Assembly (NCBI RefSeq): GCF_000027005.1 | Contig: NC_012963.1 | Span: 2,480,001 to 2,544,000, forward strand | DNA from: Komagataella phaffii GS115 | Lineage: Eukaryota > Ascomycota > Pichiomycetes > Pichiales > Pichiaceae | DNA length: 64,000 nt | Reading direction: 5' to 3' | Shown here: in pieces, positions 42,801 to 54,003 of the stretch | How positions within the stretch are numbered: position 1 is the stretch's first letter | How the letters are laid out: the number at the start of each line of letters is the position of its first letter | Made by a program: the position numbers and the translations under genes | The notes under the pieces: model-generated | Database searches by the model: none | The model's input: the letters and a program-made list of their open reading frames with translations, nothing else | Told to the model about the DNA's origin: nothing

Positions 42801-43057
42801 GGGAAGACTTGGAAGATGTTGGCATACCCAGCTATGAAAAGTTAAAATCTTACATTGACAATGATGAGCATAGAGGATACGATAGTGACTCTGATAACGA
42901 TAAAACCAACGCTGGTGATGAAGCGTTGAAGGATTTACTGAAAAGTTTTTTCAGAGACTGTGCTGTGCACAACATCGGTAAATTTGGAGAGCTATATCCT
43001 AAACTGAATGAGGAAGAGAAAAAAGTACTCACAGAGTATGTTGTATTCGATTCTTAA
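39824..43057 (+). CDS. KAP114: Importin-beta family karyopherin Kap114
   Basis: The 1077-residue protein has an importin-beta N-terminal domain (residues 1-110; the Ran-binding region with AAEKNLSSCMES and KQASLLVLKRFV) and continuous HEAT-type helices to about 990. An acidic patch (GQDNDDTEGWEDLEDVG) and another acidic stretch (DSDSDND) precede the C-terminus. The acidic loop and total length match Kap114/importin-9, which imports histones H2A-H2B and TBP. The first ATG gives METNIIQTLRFL. Divergent from NOT4 (201 bp apart). Confidence 0.9.
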   Translation: METNIIQTLRFLASANNDERSAAEKNLSSCMESDPSGTNLSLIRVALKDSVELDIKQASLLVLKRFVPKYWSMGFQSFVGPPIDQAVKQEIRASLLQLLSDPSSKIRSSTSYAIVQIAVVDYPDEWPSLLNDLYELTNSPNRRYYTILGGLKVLHDLFDDLVTDEQFFEQGVGLAVMKHCQQLLADRDIPIELKTDTLKLLLSCIRQLQGPEIHDNDNRVLMVKEIIPELVNIICSFLQEFSSEKFLDLINVQSYKAELYRILNVIANEFSWIFLKVNLQLASQLLPLIIKELSILEPVCTSLIIETKNSAGITSVFRDYDSFKEVNIEDSDPLKVIKDELSEQLSLLGTLSEFSKISSLEDQSCFYTLLDTLTKLAVIPQDVEEIWESDFNEFVTTETGMSIDFSIRSEILDFLSNLNKIDSSFLTCTLLDRYTPHATELANNPSEILHDLKVKESTVFLLEGCFVNESEGKKINHTLSSTLEAFLNTIKLYFDNGVFDSASFNLYICRIILIIPRFLEKFQVNIDHISFGVYALREIFTIKANKPVTNELIDASILISFTYLNHFIPSSKFETDIQYGLLNIVSSLVEDSEEDTNTVLLEALSIIINIDIQRLNSAPDAATLQLIYSITYKDPSNYQAILSAKECLADLLSGISLENYMNHCSKGLPIVLETITSSLSKTLEYSPELNLSLELLTNFIQQAPKNELPASVFSAIFSPLTKLILSVSDDQILQSSSEVFNALLKQASHLVSQYSSEDGESGVEMTIKVISKFLSPELSDSAILNLGDLIITLITYFKDQNIVNKYLETILKSVTVRLSVTKELVTIENLVLIFSTLTLISPEETLDFLTNFTINDEHGEKKSALYIILPIWFNVFEIVRGYEQIITNVKAFIAIFKLGDMRIDEMIVNGDLIVDPNVDPDLIITRSMAKKIPTRFQQITASLKILKLLINELKFQCKQLDTKSIIERSIDVDKVVAAGGGDLGQDNDDTEGWEDLEDVGIPSYEKLKSYIDNDEHRGYDSDSDNDKTNAGDEALKDLLKSFFRDCAVHNIGKFGELYPKLNEEEKKVLTEYVVFDS

Positions 43058-43077
43058 TTACAATACAGAAGAGACAT

Positions 43078-44638
<1,561 letters not shown>

Positions 44639-44836
44639 TCAAGCACTAACGTCTACTTGGGGAGGAGCGAAGAAAGGTTCAGGTTGAACTTACATGATGT
44701 TCATCTTCGCGAATGCAACTTGGATATTGCCCAATTTAGGAGTAACTGCTATTAAAATAAATTGTAGTCTTTGAAAGAGCAAAGGACCTCTCGTCTTTTC
44801 CACACATTTTCCATTGCACAACTTGTTGCGATTGCT

Positions 44837-46714
44837 ATGTCCACCGATCGGAATGCCCATTCCAAAAGGTCTCCTTCGATTTTGGTAACAGACTCCAGGC
44901 AAAACTCCGCCAGTGCTCCCTTTGCTGGTCACAGATTGAGCCGAAATAATGCTAACAGGTCCCACCCAAGCTCTGGCTATAGGGACGTATCCGTGTCAGG
45001 AGTTCTCGGAAATAGGAGTGACGTTCCATCTTCTGAGAGAAGGGACCGACTGCCCTCTATACTAGCAAATAGACGTCCCAGTAGAAGTGGACGTTATGAT
45101 GATACAATTAGAAAACAGAGGCATGCTAGAGGATTAACCCAAGAATACATGAGCAACGAGATTCAACACAGGACCATTCCGAAACTGTCTAAGACCCTAC
45201 CCACAAGAACTTCCAAGATCAATGAAAAGCTGGTTTTAATTCCTGATAGTGATGAAGAACTGCAAAAGTACAGAAAAGTCCACCAGCCTTTCAACTCTGA
45301 TCTCTACGTTAGATCAACTGCGGAGGAGATGTCAAAGGAGCATAGAGCTCAGAATTACCCGCGTGTCACGGCTTATCTTGTTGCTAATAGCTTTGATCTC
45401 AAACTAACCGCAAAATATCTGGAAAAGGAACATTTGGTGTCTCCAAGAAGGTATAGTGAGGTGTTGTATGTTCCTTACAGTTTGCCGTTGATTCCAGGGT
45501 TGAACGGGGTTAGAGTTCGGTCGAATGATTCTGAGAAAGTCCAGGCTGGTAAGATATGGATGGAGAACTATATTGATAAATCTGAACAAAAAGACCATCA
45601 TTATGAATATTATTCTGGCGTTGAATACGAGAGTGATCAGGCAATTGATCCTCAAGGAAGATCTGTGCCTTTAGAGTTTGACGAAGATCATTCCAAGTCT
45701 GCAGAGTTTGATCCTTCAGAGCCTCAGTTCTTCCCAGAAAACAGCTCACCTCGTGACACTCCAATTGAGCCCAGTTCAGAGGTGACAGAAGAAAAAGACA
45801 CTGAAACCTTGAAAACCACTACCTCCAACGAATCCCAGGTCCCAGATCTCTCTAAGCACGCGGAAGTTTTCATATTTGATTATGGAACAGTTGTATTTTG
45901 GAATTTAAGTGAGTTGAACGAGAAGAATATTCTGGCTGATCTTGTATTTGCAAAGATTCGTCCGGGAGAATACGAATTAAGCGATGATGAGGATGAGGAT
46001 GAGGATGATGAAATGGACGGTGTTAACCACGCTACAGAGGCCGCAACTGAATCGACTCCCTTAAGTAATTCCTATTCACCCGCTCCATATTTACCACTGG
46101 CCATAAAACCAGTCTCCGAACAGTACATCGAAACCGAAGAGTTTCACTTCGAATACAATGTCAATATCACTACGCCCAGAATTTACAACGACATGATCAC
46201 GCTAAAGTCTGGAGATCATATGATTAAACTTGCTATTTCCCATGCTCTTGCACAATCAAACAAATTGTCACTCTTCGAATCAAGAATGTCAGTGATTCTT
46301 ACCAGCATTTCTAGACTACCCAAAGCGCTTGCACTTACCGGAAAACTAGCCAACTACACCCGTAAAAAGGTTTTAATAAAAACAGGAAAACTGTTTCAAC
46401 TAAGAAATGAAGTTAACTTGTCTTCTACAGTGCTGGACACTCCTGAGTTTTTCTGGTCCTTTGAACCTGCTCTGCATCCATTGTATAATGCCATAAGGGA
46501 CTATCTCGAGATTGAGCAGAGAGTTGAAGTGGTCAATGACAGATGTAAAGTGTTTTTGGACTTCTTCGACATGGTTGCCGACTCGTTGGTGGAGAGGAAA
46601 GGTACAAGGTTCATTTACTTCGTTATTGTGGCTATCGGAATGAGCGTGATTGTCGGCGGGTTTGAGATCCTAATAAGATATCTACTTATCAAGAAGAACT
46701 CAAACTCAATATAG
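44837..46714 (+). CDS. DUF155 family protein, Rmd8-like
   Basis: The 625-residue protein has a disordered basic N-terminus (to about 130) and a DUF155 domain (about 170-590: RVTAYLVANSFDLKLTAKYLEKE, then EVFIFDYGTVVFWNLSE and RPGEYELSDDEDED with an acidic run). It ends in a transmembrane segment FIYFVIVAIGMSVIVGGFEIL and a basic tail. This is the Rmd1/Rmd8/Sif2 family; length and the tail anchor suit Rmd8, required for meiotic nuclear division in S. cerevisiae by genetic screen, with molecular role unknown. The start is the ATG at 44837; the upstream frame begins only at TTG. It lies between RTF1 and GUS1. Confidence 0.8.
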   Translation: MSTDRNAHSKRSPSILVTDSRQNSASAPFAGHRLSRNNANRSHPSSGYRDVSVSGVLGNRSDVPSSERRDRLPSILANRRPSRSGRYDDTIRKQRHARGLTQEYMSNEIQHRTIPKLSKTLPTRTSKINEKLVLIPDSDEELQKYRKVHQPFNSDLYVRSTAEEMSKEHRAQNYPRVTAYLVANSFDLKLTAKYLEKEHLVSPRRYSEVLYVPYSLPLIPGLNGVRVRSNDSEKVQAGKIWMENYIDKSEQKDHHYEYYSGVEYESDQAIDPQGRSVPLEFDEDHSKSAEFDPSEPQFFPENSSPRDTPIEPSSEVTEEKDTETLKTTTSNESQVPDLSKHAEVFIFDYGTVVFWNLSELNEKNILADLVFAKIRPGEYELSDDEDEDEDDEMDGVNHATEAATESTPLSNSYSPAPYLPLAIKPVSEQYIETEEFHFEYNVNITTPRIYNDMITLKSGDHMIKLAISHALAQSNKLSLFESRMSVILTSISRLPKALALTGKLANYTRKKVLIKTGKLFQLRNEVNLSSTVLDTPEFFWSFEPALHPLYNAIRDYLEIEQRVEVVNDRCKVFLDFFDMVADSLVERKGTRFIYFVIVAIGMSVIVGGFEILIRYLLIKKNSNSI

Positions 46715-46727
46715 CTAGATACTTTAT

Positions 46728-48890
46728 CTATTTCTTAGCACCATATCTGTTGACAGATTTACCATCTGGAATGGTGAAGAAAACATATTTACCATCTTTA
46801 TCAGAGTCCAGTCTGTAATAACCTTTTCTCTCGAACTGGATAATGTCACCAACCTTCATATCCTTCACATTTAAGTCGGCGACAGCAATAGAGTGAAACT
46901 CAGTGGTTGGCGTAATGAAGTCTTCAAAGTTGTCACCTTCTTCCAGTTTATCTTTAGTAATTAGGTGGTCAAAATCGACCAATTCAACTTCAACCTTGTC
47001 ATCAGTGTTGGCCAACCAATTGATCTTCTTCTTGGTCTTCTTAAAGTCACCCTCCAGGTGCAAAGTAGCGTCAATGGAGGTTACAATACCAGCATCATTC
47101 TTATGAATCTTATCAACAATCACATTACCCCAGTCCATGAAAGTGATTTCTTCACCCTCTTCAAAAGTAGCAGCATCGTCTTGCTCTACCAAGACGTTGT
47201 CGATGAAAATAACCTTCTTGTAACCAACTTCTGGGTTCTTCTTGTGTTTTAGTTTATCTTCAATGACAGCAGAGGATGGAGCACCAGTAAGTTTGACAGG
47301 AACAATGTTCTCCTTGTTAAGAGCGGTGTGTCTAGGGGCAATTGGGTCAATGATCTTTTTGTTGACAGCCCAGATTAAATTCCAGTCCAAGTTGATGATG
47401 TTCTTGGAAGGACCTTGAGAGATAATGAAGTTCGTTAAACCTTCGACAGTCATACCTCTTCTGCGAACACCTCTTACGGTTGGGAATCTAGGATCATCCC
47501 AATTTCCAACATATCCCTTATCAACAAACCACTGCAACTTACGCTTGGAAAGCAAAGTTCTGATAAAGTTGACACGAGCAAAATCCCAAATGTGGACTTT
47601 TCTCAACCCCAAAGCTTCTAGCATCCATTGATATTGAGGATTACGGTCACGGTACTCATTGGTACGTAAAGCATGAGTAACGCCCTCAAGAGAGTCAACA
47701 ATTGGGACACAGAAGTCATACAATGGGTACATCTTCCAAGTCGTACCTGTCCTATGGTGAGGAGTCAAGTTACATCTGTAAATAGCAGGGTCACGAAGGG
47801 CCTTGTTAGGGTTCTCGTAATCGATTTTTGCTCTCAAACAGTTCTTAAGACCAATTTCTGTTCCGTTCTTCATCTCTTCTGTGAAAATCTGCAAGTTCTC
47901 CTCGACTGTTCTGTCTCTTCTGGAGGATTTGATACCGTCCATTCTTTCAGCTCTCATTTGTTCACTTGGAGTGTCATCACAGTAAGCTTTACCGTCCTTG
48001 ATCATCTGAACAGCGTAGTCATACATGATTTGAAAGTAATCCGAAGAGTAAGTGATCTTGTCACCTTTTATTCCAAGTAACTTCAAGTCTTCTAAAATGG
48101 AATCTTGGAACTCCTCTTTCTCTTTGGAGGGGTTGGTATCATCGAATCTGATAATCAGCTTACCCTTGTACATATCAGCAAAGTATTTGTTGAGTACGGC
48201 CGCTTTGGCATGTCCAATGTGCAAATATCCAGAAGGCTCAGGAGGGAATCTGGTGACCACCTCTCCGATTTTGGCACCTGGCAAATCGATGTCAAAGTTA
48301 GCCTTGTGGCCTTCCTTCTTACCACCAGTAGATTGTTGCTTAGCTAGCTTACGTATCTCAGCGATAGATTTGGTCATCAATTCCACGACAGCGCCAAATC
48401 TCTTATCTGACTCTAAGAATTGGTACCATCTGGTAACATTGATGTAAACGGAGTTCTTAATAACTGATCCCATCAAAGGATTGGCTCTTAATACACCCCA
48501 GACAGCAATATCAGAGAGACTGAACTTGAACCCGACAATGAAAGAACGGAAGTTCAGGTGTGACTCTAACTTTTCCAAGGAAACAGAAAGCTTCTTAAAA
48601 TCCTTCACAGTCAGCTCATCTTTGGCAAACTTGATCCATTCTTGTGCCTCCTCCTTACCAATAATGACTTGAGGGTATTCTTCGGCAAAAAAGTTCAACA
48701 CATTGTCAATATTGGAGGCAACTACTTTCTCATCTTTGGAGACAGAAACAGTAATGTCCTTCTCCAACTCCTTGACATCCTGAAAATCCAAGGTGATTTG
48801 GTTATCTGTTCCGGTGTTAACAAATGCGGAAGCCACTAGCGAGGCATAGTCAATCAGTGGAGCTTTAGCTGCCAACGATAATGTGGTCAT
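46728..48890 (-). CDS. GUS1: Cytosolic glutamyl-tRNA synthetase
   Basis: A 720-residue class I synthetase. The N-terminal 190 residues form a GST-like domain (the part that binds Arc1 in yeast). The catalytic core opens with RFPPEPSGYLHIGHAKA, which contains the HIGH motif. IYRCNLTPHHRTGTTWKMYP and THALRTNEYRDRN are GluRS-type signatures in eukaryotes, and LLSKRKLQWFV replaces KMSKS. The anticodon-binding beta-barrels fill the C-terminus. GlnRS is closely related, but the GST-like N-domain and the catalytic motifs favour GluRS. Convergent with the Rmd8-like gene (13 bp between stops). Confidence 0.93.
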   Translation of the reverse strand: MTTLSLAAKAPLIDYASLVASAFVNTGTDNQITLDFQDVKELEKDITVSVSKDEKVVASNIDNVLNFFAEEYPQVIIGKEEAQEWIKFAKDELTVKDFKKLSVSLEKLESHLNFRSFIVGFKFSLSDIAVWGVLRANPLMGSVIKNSVYINVTRWYQFLESDKRFGAVVELMTKSIAEIRKLAKQQSTGGKKEGHKANFDIDLPGAKIGEVVTRFPPEPSGYLHIGHAKAAVLNKYFADMYKGKLIIRFDDTNPSKEKEEFQDSILEDLKLLGIKGDKITYSSDYFQIMYDYAVQMIKDGKAYCDDTPSEQMRAERMDGIKSSRRDRTVEENLQIFTEEMKNGTEIGLKNCLRAKIDYENPNKALRDPAIYRCNLTPHHRTGTTWKMYPLYDFCVPIVDSLEGVTHALRTNEYRDRNPQYQWMLEALGLRKVHIWDFARVNFIRTLLSKRKLQWFVDKGYVGNWDDPRFPTVRGVRRRGMTVEGLTNFIISQGPSKNIINLDWNLIWAVNKKIIDPIAPRHTALNKENIVPVKLTGAPSSAVIEDKLKHKKNPEVGYKKVIFIDNVLVEQDDAATFEEGEEITFMDWGNVIVDKIHKNDAGIVTSIDATLHLEGDFKKTKKKINWLANTDDKVEVELVDFDHLITKDKLEEGDNFEDFITPTTEFHSIAVADLNVKDMKVGDIIQFERKGYYRLDSDKDGKYVFFTIPDGKSVNRYGAKK

Positions 48891-49110
48891 ATTGTCTATC
48901 TATGGTTGAAAAAGAAAAATAGTCAGTGGTCGCTGGAAAAAAAAAATGAAGTGATTGATATTAATGATTATGTAATCGATATTATGACTATGCATTAAAC
49001 CGTAGGATGATGATGCTTCTAGCATCAAGAGTCCACATGGAAGGTGGCTATGGTGTTGTTGTGACTTTTGGTTAGTTTAAACTTAAATGCATTCTTGTGG
49101 GAGAGGTTTT

Positions 49111-50070
49111 CTATTGTGTGTCTGAATGTCCGAGTGATGATGTCATTTTCCTGTAAGAACCAAACGTAGAGTTTGCAAGGATAATAGATCCAAGAAAGAG
49201 AAGTAACAAAAAGAATATAGTTTTCCAGCTGATTGGTTTGACAAATCCATCGATGATTTCGGCAAAGGTCTCTGCCCCAAGTTTGGCTCTGCCTACTAAT
49301 GCAGGGTCACGATTCATGCATTTCTCCCAAGCCAAACAGCTTTTCTCTAAGGCTGGAACCCTTTTCAAAGGATCACAGTTATTTCGAATATACTCTCTTG
49401 AGCATACAGAGATTTCCTGAAGGATATCTAAGGCATAATCTTCGATCTTGTGCTCAACATCTGCCCGCACAGTTGATACAAAAGAATAGACAAAATAGCC
49501 TATTATTGAGACTAATAAGATGTTAAAAAAAAGTTGTAGATAAAGAGCGAGCACGTATGGGGTGCTTGGGTTGGACAATATTCTGTGTACTGTTGAATGC
49601 TTAGATCTTAGGCCTTCAGTGTTTTGGGGACTGGGTTTCAGATGCGGAGTTGAGCTATGGTGACCGTCCGATTCATCTATGACTTTGTTTATCAATGATC
49701 CGTTCAAAGGGAGCTTTTCTGTGTGAAATGGCAGGTGAACGTGTGGGCTCTCTGGATTGTCGAAAAGGGCGTTCGCAGTTTTAACCGGATTCTCACTCTT
49801 ACCACAACTGCTCAATTCAATTATAGACGTTTTAGCTGATAGAGGCTCTGGAGTTGAGACACCATTGCTGGAGTTCTTACTGTGTTTCGCATATATGTTT
49901 TCCGAGCCGTTGTTTGGCTCATGATCTGTCTGATGCTGTCCAACTATGAACTTTTCGGGAATCACTTCCCTATCCGAGTTAGTAAAAGTATCCGTGAAAA
50001 GAATGCCATCACCAATTTGCGTCTCATCCGACTCTGATTCCAATTGGCTAGCTTTCCCAGGTGGAATCAT
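49111..50070 (-). CDS. BRL1: Nuclear-envelope protein Brl1/Brr6
   Basis: The 319-residue protein has a hydrophilic N-terminal half and the Brl1/Brr6 core: a first transmembrane segment (YVLALYLQLFFNILLVSIIG), a lumenal domain with four conserved Cys (VCSREYIRNNC, then SCLAWEKC), and a second transmembrane segment (ISWKTIFFLLLLFLG). This membrane protein of the nuclear envelope assists nuclear pore assembly and lipid homeostasis. The ATG at 50070 is chosen. Eight codons upstream lead only to GTG, and a 36-nt GT-AG stretch further up cannot restore a longer frame. Divergent from KGD4 (165 bp between starts). Confidence 0.85.
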   Translation of the reverse strand: MIPPGKASQLESESDETQIGDGILFTDTFTNSDREVIPEKFIVGQHQTDHEPNNGSENIYAKHSKNSSNGVSTPEPLSAKTSIIELSSCGKSENPVKTANALFDNPESPHVHLPFHTEKLPLNGSLINKVIDESDGHHSSTPHLKPSPQNTEGLRSKHSTVHRILSNPSTPYVLALYLQLFFNILLVSIIGYFVYSFVSTVRADVEHKIEDYALDILQEISVCSREYIRNNCDPLKRVPALEKSCLAWEKCMNRDPALVGRAKLGAETFAEIIDGFVKPISWKTIFFLLLLFLGSIILANSTFGSYRKMTSSLGHSDTQ

Positions 50071-50235
50071 AAAACTACAAAGAAAATATGTCACATCGCT
50101 TGATACATACCAGATGAGTTGTAGATAATAGTCGCGTATTCAGCCGGTGCACTACACGGGCATATGGAAAACCCGGAGTCGGGGCCATACATAACCTTCA
50201 ACAGAACTACTCCAAAGACCACCACACAACTGAAG

Positions 50236-50574
50236 ATGAGAGTATCGTTAACATCTTTGGCTCGAGTGCCCTCTATCAAATTTGTTGGGGGCCCCCATGT
50301 CTTCAAAGGTAAGTTTTTTAGTGAGGAATAATTGGGATAACACCCGTCACATCTCCACCTATATACTAACATGGGTAAAGCCTCTACCAAATCAACTATT
50401 GGTCAACCACATCCGCTGGCACCCAACAATCTGGTACCATCTGCTGTTTCCCAAGTGGCTAAAGACCTTAAATTTGAATACAGAGGTGATTTGTCTAAAA
50501 GATTTCAGTACCGACCCATCAGAGATAACGAAATAGAGCTAGTCAACGGTGGAGGATCAACAGTAGTATTCTAG
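50236..50574 (+). CDS. KGD4: Alpha-ketoglutarate dehydrogenase subunit 4, Ymr31/Kgd4 (spliced)
   Basis: Exon 1 is 50236-50308 and exon 2 is 50381-50574. The 72-nt intron has a GTAAGT donor, a perfect TACTAAC (50364-50370) and an AAG acceptor only 11 nt after the branch A. The 88-residue product starts MRVSLTSLARVPSIKFVGGP, a mitochondrial presequence followed by the family's IKFVG motif. It ends FQYRPIRDNEIELVNGGG, matching the conserved Kgd4/MRPS36 tail. The protein tethers E3 to the 2-oxoglutarate dehydrogenase complex. An ATG inside the intron end (50371) is in frame with exon 2, so an unspliced transcript could give a 67-residue form without presequence. Confidence 0.85.
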
Positions 50575-50631
50575 ATGAAGTATTCATTTTTACCACTAAA
50601 CTGTCAATATGATGTAATTATATTAGTCTCT

Positions 50632-52317
50632 CTATGCTACTATACCCCAAAACTTCTCCCAAATGTTTGTAGGCTCTTGCTCCTCCCATATGAGCATATC
50701 GATCTCTTTTCTGTCGGTATCCAAGTCAATGTCTGCGACTGAACGCATAATGGGTTCTCGGTACCACACAAGAGCTCCTATCCATAGGGCAAAAAACAGT
50801 ATCAACGAAATATAAGCAGTGAAAAAGTCAGATGCGTTGAAGTCAAAGAAACTGTCGTAACCCTGGATGAATGTAATAATGGTGATAGCAATGGCAGCAT
50901 ACCAGGCAAACCATGGCATGTACTTGGCTTTATAGGGCAACTCGTCTCTGGATACTCCTCTCCACTCTAGGGCCTTCATAAATCTAAGATGGGCGACAGA
51001 AATGAACACCCAGGCAATCAAACCGGATACAGCTGAGATGTTGACCAACCACTCAAAGACAGTTTTACCATCTTGATCCACGTTAAGGAAGGCCAAAAGA
51101 CCAATCAAAGACGTGGCCATCACCGATAGGTAAGGGATACCCCAAGTAGTTGTCCAAGAGAAAAACTTTGGAGCAATTCCCGCTGTGGACATAGAGTACA
51201 TCACACGACTGCCCACATATACGTTGGAGTTACCAGCAGAAATGACAGTTGTTAAAATAACGGCGTTGAAAATGTGAGGAAGAACGGGAGTTCCAGCGTT
51301 CTTAATAGCAATAACAAATGGCGATGAAGCAATGTAGGAAGTGTCGGATGATAATTCTGGGTCATTGTAAGGAACCAATAATCCTAGGAAGAATAAAGTT
51401 GCAACGTAGAAAATCAAAATTCTGAAGATGACCTTATTAATAGCCCTCGGAACTGTCTTTCTTGGATTGGAAGTTTCACCTGCGGAAACACCGGTTAACT
51501 CTACACCCTGGTAAGTAAAGGCAGCATTGACTAAAGAAGATAGCCAACCCAAGAATCTCCCCGTGTTCTTGTTAGCTACCAGGATACCGGGACCCCAAGG
51601 CCCAGGGTTTCTCCAGTATCTAAATCCAATTGGACCAGTTCTACCAGCACCACAGACGATGCACAGGGCGTAGACAATGAATCCCATAATCGCAATAACT
51701 TTGATGGAAGCGATCCAGAACTCAACTTCACCATAATATTGAACAGGGACGAAATTAGCTGCAACCAGAACAAAGTAGAAAATTAAGATCCAAGCCCACA
51801 GTGGAACAGCGTCAGTCCAATATTGGATAATCTGGCCGATAATGGAAAGTTCAATGGCAAAGGTAGTGGACCAGTTCCACCAGTACAGCCAACTTGTTGC
51901 AAACCCAACAGCCTTTGAAATGTATCTAGTATTGAACACGCAGAAGGAGCCTGAAATAGGAGTGTACGTGGCCATCTCTCCCAGAGATTGTGTCACTGAA
52001 TAGGCTAAACTACCCATGAAAATATAAGCGATCAAAGCATTAACTGGGCCTGCAATCTGTAAAGGAGTAGCAGTTCCAATGAACAGACCAGTACCAATGG
52101 TACCACCGAGAGCGATCATCGAAACATGTCTCGGTTTCAAGTTTCTTTTCAACTCTGTTTCTTTGAGATCTCCTTTTTCAATGTTGAGGTGAGGATTATT
52201 TCTTTGCCAATCTTCTAGTTCGTAGGTCTCATCTTTAAAGCCGTTAGACTTGGTTTTTGAAAAATTTTCGGTTTGTAGGGTATCATCGGATTCAAAGATT
52301 TCCCCATGGTTGACCAT
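50632..52317 (-). CDS. Basic amino acid permease (LYP1/CAN1/ALP1 type)
   Basis: The 561-residue protein is a yeast amino-acid-transporter (YAT) family permease of the plasma membrane with 12 transmembrane segments. It has the helix 1 motif MIALGGTIGTGLFIG, the helix 3 segment LGEMATYTPISGSF, ELTGVSAGE, and a cytosolic C-tail IDLDTDRKEIDMLIWEEQEP...WEKFWGIVA. That tail closely resembles Lyp1, Can1 and Alp1, so arginine or lysine is the likely substrate; which one cannot be told from sequence. The N-terminal 75 residues carry Lys residues suitable for ubiquitin-mediated endocytosis. First ATG used. Confidence 0.85.
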   Translation of the reverse strand: MVNHGEIFESDDTLQTENFSKTKSNGFKDETYELEDWQRNNPHLNIEKGDLKETELKRNLKPRHVSMIALGGTIGTGLFIGTATPLQIAGPVNALIAYIFMGSLAYSVTQSLGEMATYTPISGSFCVFNTRYISKAVGFATSWLYWWNWSTTFAIELSIIGQIIQYWTDAVPLWAWILIFYFVLVAANFVPVQYYGEVEFWIASIKVIAIMGFIVYALCIVCGAGRTGPIGFRYWRNPGPWGPGILVANKNTGRFLGWLSSLVNAAFTYQGVELTGVSAGETSNPRKTVPRAINKVIFRILIFYVATLFFLGLLVPYNDPELSSDTSYIASSPFVIAIKNAGTPVLPHIFNAVILTTVISAGNSNVYVGSRVMYSMSTAGIAPKFFSWTTTWGIPYLSVMATSLIGLLAFLNVDQDGKTVFEWLVNISAVSGLIAWVFISVAHLRFMKALEWRGVSRDELPYKAKYMPWFAWYAAIAITIITFIQGYDSFFDFNASDFFTAYISLILFFALWIGALVWYREPIMRSVADIDLDTDRKEIDMLIWEEQEPTNIWEKFWGIVA

Positions 52318-53071
52318 CTTGATATCAAAATAGGGCAGGAAGCTTGAAAACGGGAATGAAGTGTGATTGGAAAATTAGAAGGGTAACGTTCTAGAGAGGA
52401 AAATGGTCACTTGAGGGGCATATAATCCCATCAGCTCAGATGGCATTACTTTATCCAGGACACTCAGAATCTTCTTTCTGCGGGTAATTCAAGGCGAGCT
52501 GAACAGGTTGTGAAAGGTACCTGCGCAGAAATTCCCCTATTCAAAGGGGTCTTCGCATATAGATGAGGTCGATGAAAAAAAAATAGAAAAAGAAACGAAC
52601 CGTGAAAACGGGGACAAAATGATGTGAATGTGTAGATAGTCGGCTTCTTGCGCTAGGTTCGAAAGGGGTCCGTGATGTGCGTCATGAGAGATGTTGTTGA
52701 CAAGCGGTCGAACATCTTGAATTTAGGGGTTGATCAGGGAAAAGTGTCGAAGCCATCGAAGGAATTGACCTGAAATATTTGTCACCCCAGTTTTACCGAC
52801 AAATCAACTGTGACCAATTGGTCCGATAAGATGCCATCCCAGCCCGGAGCAAAGTCATCTTCCAACCATTCCATCGGCAATTAGCTTTATGGTTCACCAA
52901 CACGCACCACTTTGCCGTCATCTTCAATGGTGCATCCAACATCCGAATCTTTATGACGTCAGAGACGATCTTCCCAATTAGGAAAACGACATTCAACCTT
53001 TCAAAAAAAAATTATTTCCAGCTCATCTTCCAGAACCATAAGGTGTTCACTATCAATACTCTCTGCCCATA
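52318..53071. promoter_or_regulatory. Divergent promoter region permease / EFM5
   Basis: 754 bp without a gene. Holds a perfect CRE-type palindrome TGACGTCA (52954-52961), about 110 bp upstream of EFM5, and A-rich runs near 52576 and 53005. No GATA cluster was obvious by eye for the permease side. Confidence 0.4.
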
Positions 53072-53885
53072 ATGGACTTTGACGATTTGTATGTTCCCCC
53101 AACCGTTTAAAAGAGTAAATAATCAAACCCCTTTACCTCAGAACCGTTTTTTACTAACATAAACGTCTAGACAGTTATCTGCCTCCACTTTAGCTGCATT
53201 GCAAGAATTCAAACAGGAAGAGGAGGGGAGAAGAAAACAATTTGAGGAACTCTCAAATTCTGCACAGGCAGATTATGACAAAATGAAGGCAGCTGAGGAA
53301 GATCCAGAAAAGGCCAAAGAAATTTTTAGTATAGATAATTTTCAGGAAGATTGGGGACTTTCTCAATTTTGGTACGCCGATAGCACTGCAGACACTTACG
53401 CAAGGACTTTGTTCGACGGAGCTGATACTGACACAGTAATTTGCGTTGTGAGTGCACCATCTGTCTATTCTGCTATGAGAAAGATCCCTAGATCATCGTG
53501 GCCCACTGAACATGTCTATTTGTTGGAATATGACATAAGATTTAAAATCCTTGCTGGGGACGAGCACTTTTTCTTCTTCGACTATAAAGCTCCCGAGAAC
53601 TTACCACCAATACTCCTGGGTAAGGTCGACAGACTGCTCATTGATCCTCCCTTCCTGGGCGAAGATTGCCAGGTACGATGTGCCTTAACTACTAGAGCTC
53701 TGTTGTCCGGAAAGGCTTCAGACAAATTAATTTCCTCAACTGGTCAGGTGACAGCCAAAGTGATGAAGCAAATATACCCCGAATGCAGCATCACTGACTT
53801 TGAGCCAGAACACAAGAATGGTCTTAGCAACGAGTTTTCTTGCTATGCCTCTTTCGAATGCGATGCCTGGAAGTTCGTGACTTAA
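53072..53885 (+). CDS. EFM5: eEF1A lysine methyltransferase Efm5 (spliced)
   Basis: Exon 1 is 53072-53088 and exon 2 is 53171-53885. The 82-nt intron has a GTATGT donor, a perfect TACTAAC (53152-53158) and a CTAG acceptor. The 243-residue product starts MDFDDLQLSASTLAALQEF, the N-terminus expected for the N6AMT2/Efm5 family. The seven-beta-strand methyltransferase domain has DNFQEDWGLSQFWY and the catalytic IDPPF motif in DRLLIDPPFLGEDCQ. Efm5 methylates a Lys of elongation factor eEF1A. The S. cerevisiae gene (YGR001C) also has an early intron, to my memory. Confidence 0.9.
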
Positions 53886-54003
53886 AGTAGCTATCTACTG
53901 TGTAGTGATTATGTAATCTTTTAGAACCGTTCCTCGAGCATCCCAGACAAAAAAAAGGAAAGCCTGTCCCAGAAACTAATCCGTCTCACACTCCAAACTA
54001 GCT

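Noticed and set aside
50079..50114. GTATGT...TTGTAG upstream of BRL1 as an intron
   Set aside because: It is only 36 nt. The frame that would join exon 2 has no upstream ATG before a stop; the other frame gives an immediate TGA.
50091..50390. Minus-strand 99-codon frame with a hydrophobic segment
   Set aside because: It is antisense to KGD4 exon 1 and intron and resembles nothing. KGD4 explains the region.
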